6,657 bases of DNA, from NCBI GenBank assembly GCA_937864935.1, contig CALMDN010000374.1:1-6657 (forward strand). Reading direction: 5' to 3'. Within the stretch, counting starts at the first letter, position 1; the number at the start of each line of letters is the position of its first letter. Positions 4,519 to 6,657 of this stretch are shown in pieces. Position numbers and translations under genes: made by a program. The DNA comes from an uncultured Bacteroidales bacterium. Its GTDB lineage: Bacteria > Bacteroidota > Bacteroidia > Bacteroidales > Lentimicrobiaceae. Under the pieces are notes generated by a model. It worked only from the letters and a program-made list of their open reading frames with translations, did no database searches and was not told the origin of the DNA.

Positions 4519-6657
4519 CTAGAACGGGCGTTTGTTGAATATAAGGTAACCGAATTTAAGGAAAAACGAGAAGGGTTCCATTTCGCCCTGGAAGTAATTC
4601 AGGCTGAGGCTCACAGGTCCGATGGGGCTGAAATAAACCAGGGCTGCTGTTCCCATAGGCCAGAGTTTTACTTCAGGTGCCCGCACGGCTATTTTTGTCA
4701 GCGGGGTTTGCTCAATGCCGTTTACCGGCATAAACAGGTATCCTTCAAGTCTGAAATCGATGTTCTTCTTCAGCATGAACACATTCTTTGAACCCACAGC
4801 CAGAAATTTGTTTGCCCTGAATTGCGGCAGGAAGCGTGTGCGGCTTTCCGGCACAGGCTGAAAAGCTGCAGCCGATAAAATGCTGGAAGAGTAGTTACTG
4901 AAGTAATTCTGTGTTGAATAATGAACCTGAGAATAAAAACCCAATTTCAGAAATGAAATCTTCTTGAAGTAATTTTCATAGGTCAAGGCTGCCTGAAACC
5001 ATGAATGTCGCTTTGAAATCTGCTGATGGATAAGCGCGGTGCTGCCCGGACGGTACTCTTCTTCTCCAAAAACCAGGTAGCTCTCAAACGCAAGCCGTGT
5101 TCCGCTGCTGGGGTATTCTTTCCGGTTCAGGTTGTTAAATTCAAGCAGCAGGCCCGGAGAATAGAATTGAAAGGTGGTTCTGTCGAGGGTGTCGGATCGT
5201 GCGAAACTGTTGGTCTGGTAATAATCATCGCGGTTAGCCCCGGATTGCAGTTCAAATGACAGGATGCCATCGTTGGTAAGCGGAAATCCGGCAGAAAAGG
5301 TAAGAAAATTGTCACGTTCAATCAGAAAGTAAGGATCCTCATCTTCGAAGAAGTATGTGTTTGTTTTGAAGAAGTTAAATTTGTTGAAGATATACTGCCC
5401 CCTCAGGAAAAATGGCAGAATCGTCGGAAAGTCAATACGGCCTTCAATCATTCCTGAATTGTAAAATCTTCCAAAATAGGCATTCGCCTGAACCCTCGTC
5501 GAATTCCGGTTCCAGTTATCGTATTGGAACCTCAGAAACAGTTCATTGACAGCGCTCGAGGTTACAGCACCTCCTACCGCAGCCCGAAGTTGATTCTGGC
5601 TCTTGATATCCAGCATCAGGTCGTAATAACCCGACTCCTTATTGAATATAAGCTTCGGGTATATCTGTTCAATTTTCCCTTCCGATAAAAGTTTAAAGTA
5701 TTCCGGTTCGATCATGCTGAGACTCAGATTTGCTTTCTGTTGCGATCTGACCGATTGAGCAGACTTAAACGCATTCTTCCTCAGAACCCGGTTAACATTT
5801 TCAAACTGACCACTTTTCAGGCCTGTTACATGAAAGTTGCCGATGTTAAGAGGCGGACACTTCTTTTTAAATGCTTCCCTCTTTGCAGAGACCTCAGCCG
5901 ATGTTCTCGACTCCACGATGAATGAGCGTATCTCAGGAATCATTTTTCGGGCAGCCACGTATCCGCTATCGATAAACTCTTTCGTATTGCTGAAATCTAT
6001 CACATTGACCTTTTTGAGGTTGGGTTTTATAAGCACCCCGTTGTCGCACATTACAGAAAAGTCGCTCTTCAGCATAAGCATATTCTGCAACTGACTGATG
6101 ACGTTGTCAGGATCGGGTTCTGCATAATTGGCCGATGCCTGACTCCCGATGATAATGTCGGGGAAGAACTCCTGAAACATCACATCAGAAGGAAAGTTGT
6201 TGTACATCCCGCCATCAAACAGCAGTCTGCCGTCAATGGTAATGGGTTTGAAATAAAACGGGAATGTCATCGAGGCCCTGATCGAGCTCCCGAGGTCGCC
6301 CCGCTTAAGTACAACAGACTCGGTACGGGCAATGTCAGAGGCAAGACATCTGAAAGGCACCATCAGGTTGTCGAAATTGTAATCTGCAGCAGCACTGGCT
6401 CCGGCAAAGATTTTCATGAACTGAAAATCCATCAGCATCGGTGAAACAATGTTGGTAGGCAAACTCGGGGAGAACAGGGAGTCAATTCTGAAGCGAAAAT
6501 CGGCCCAGGTGGCATCAGGTCTGGGTCGTTTGAAGAAGTATGTATATTTCTCATCAATCTTCCCGGAGACCCAGAACAGAAAGTCGTCAGAGGCAAGCAA
6601 GGCTTCCAGTTCATCGGGCGAATAGCCTGATGCGTAAAGGTCTCCGATAATGGCACC
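4519..6657 (-). CDS. Patatin-like phospholipase fused to POTRA-like linker and outer-membrane barrel (5' end missing)
   Basis: The frame is open to the right edge, giving 712 residues without the N-terminus; no start is in the window, and the TTG at 6600 is an internal leucine. The first residues, GAIIGDLYASGYSPDELE, match the patatin segment beginning with the last Gly of the G-x-S-x-G nucleophile motif, so the catalytic Ser should lie two codons outside. The catalytic Asp is in DGG at 148-150 (Asp codon 6216-6214). Between them are LMVPFRCLASDIA and IRASMTFPFYFKPI, also typical of patatin. Residues about 270-355 resemble a POTRA domain (IGNFHVTGL onwards). Residues about 359-712 are rich in alternating aromatic/hydrophobic strands and end in Phe, as outer-membrane barrels do. 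Patatin-POTRA-barrel order is that of PlpD of Pseudomonas aeruginosa, a type Vd secreted lipase. By analogy this is an exported, outer-membrane-anchored lipid acyl hydrolase; whether its passenger is displayed or released is unknown. The missing part is probably a signal peptide and the glycine-rich oxyanion loop. Confidence 0.9.
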   Translation of the reverse strand, partial: GAIIGDLYASGYSPDELEALLASDDFLFWVSGKIDEKYTYFFKRPRPDATWADFRFRIDSLFSPSLPTNIVSPMLMDFQFMKIFAGASAAADYNFDNLMVPFRCLASDIARTESVVLKRGDLGSSIRASMTFPFYFKPITIDGRLLFDGGMYNNFPSDVMFQEFFPDIIIGSQASANYAEPDPDNVISQLQNMLMLKSDFSVMCDNGVLIKPNLKKVNVIDFSNTKEFIDSGYVAARKMIPEIRSFIVESRTSAEVSAKREAFKKKCPPLNIGNFHVTGLKSGQFENVNRVLRKNAFKSAQSVRSQQKANLSLSMIEPEYFKLLSEGKIEQIYPKLIFNKESGYYDLMLDIKSQNQLRAAVGGAVTSSAVNELFLRFQYDNWNRNSTRVQANAYFGRFYNSGMIEGRIDFPTILPFFLRGQYIFNKFNFFKTNTYFFEDEDPYFLIERDNFLTFSAGFPLTNDGILSFELQSGANRDDYYQTNSFARSDTLDRTTFQFYSPGLLLEFNNLNRKEYPSSGTRLAFESYLVFGEEEYRPGSTALIHQQISKRHSWFQAALTYENYFKKISFLKLGFYSQVHYSTQNYFSNYSSSILSAAAFQPVPESRTRFLPQFRANKFLAVGSKNVFMLKKNIDFRLEGYLFMPVNGIEQTPLTKIAVRAPEVKLWPMGTAALVYFSPIGPVSLSLNYFQGEMEPFSFFLKFGYLIFNKRPF

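Noticed and set aside
6598..6600. TTG at 6600 as the start of the phospholipase gene
   Set aside because: The frame continues upstream to the window edge with typical patatin sequence (GAIIGDLYASGYSPDELE), so this codon is an internal leucine.
1..6657. Defence island, phage, transposon, CRISPR array or biosynthetic cluster
   Set aside because: I found no transposase, integrase, direct-repeat array, terminal inverted repeats, tRNA or toxin-antitoxin pair. Patatin-like enzymes occur in some anti-phage systems (such as CapV of CBASS), but here the domain is fused to an outer-membrane barrel and has no cyclase partner in view.

Overview
The window carries four protein genes, all read from the minus strand, and no RNA gene, mobile element, CRISPR array or integrase. 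It suggests a member of the Bacteroidota, probably near the Bacteroidales. The reasons are a perfect Bacteroidota-type -7 promoter element (TATCTTTG, fitting TAnnTTTG), starts without usable Shine-Dalgarno sequences, a large multi-copy DUF349 protein with an acidic N-terminal region, a patatin/outer-membrane-barrel fusion, and an AsmA-like protein of the style common in that phylum. The phylum call is an inference; there is no rRNA or other marker to fix it.

Layout in transcription order (right to left). (1) 6657-4519: a patatin-like phospholipase fused to a POTRA-like linker and a C-terminal outer-membrane beta-barrel. Its 5' end lies beyond the right edge, and the window opens almost exactly at the nucleophile motif. 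(2) 4518-4296: a 223-bp gap holding a good promoter and a leader of about 140-180 nt. (3) 4295-1899: a 798-residue protein with an acidic disordered N-terminus, five DUF349 repeats and a C-terminal coiled coil. (4) 1891-1861: a strong intrinsic terminator, directly followed by a possible promoter that runs into the next start codon. (5) 1830-742: aroC, chorismate synthase, the last step of the shikimate pathway. (6) 665-1: the N-terminal 221 codons of an AsmA-family membrane-anchored protein, cut by the left edge.

The terminator after the DUF349 gene and the promoter before it split the strand into at least three transcription units: the phospholipase gene, the DUF349 gene, and aroC with the AsmA-like gene possibly following it. 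Two of the four products (patatin-barrel and AsmA-like) belong to families that act at the cell envelope, one is core metabolism, and one is an uncharacterised family. I see no evidence that the four form one pathway. The gene set looks like ordinary chromosomal Bacteroidota content; the points worth following up are the phospholipase-barrel architecture, the regular five-repeat DUF349 protein with its nearly uncharged-to-acidic tail, an unusual residue in the AroC His106 motif, and the compact terminator/promoter junction before aroC.
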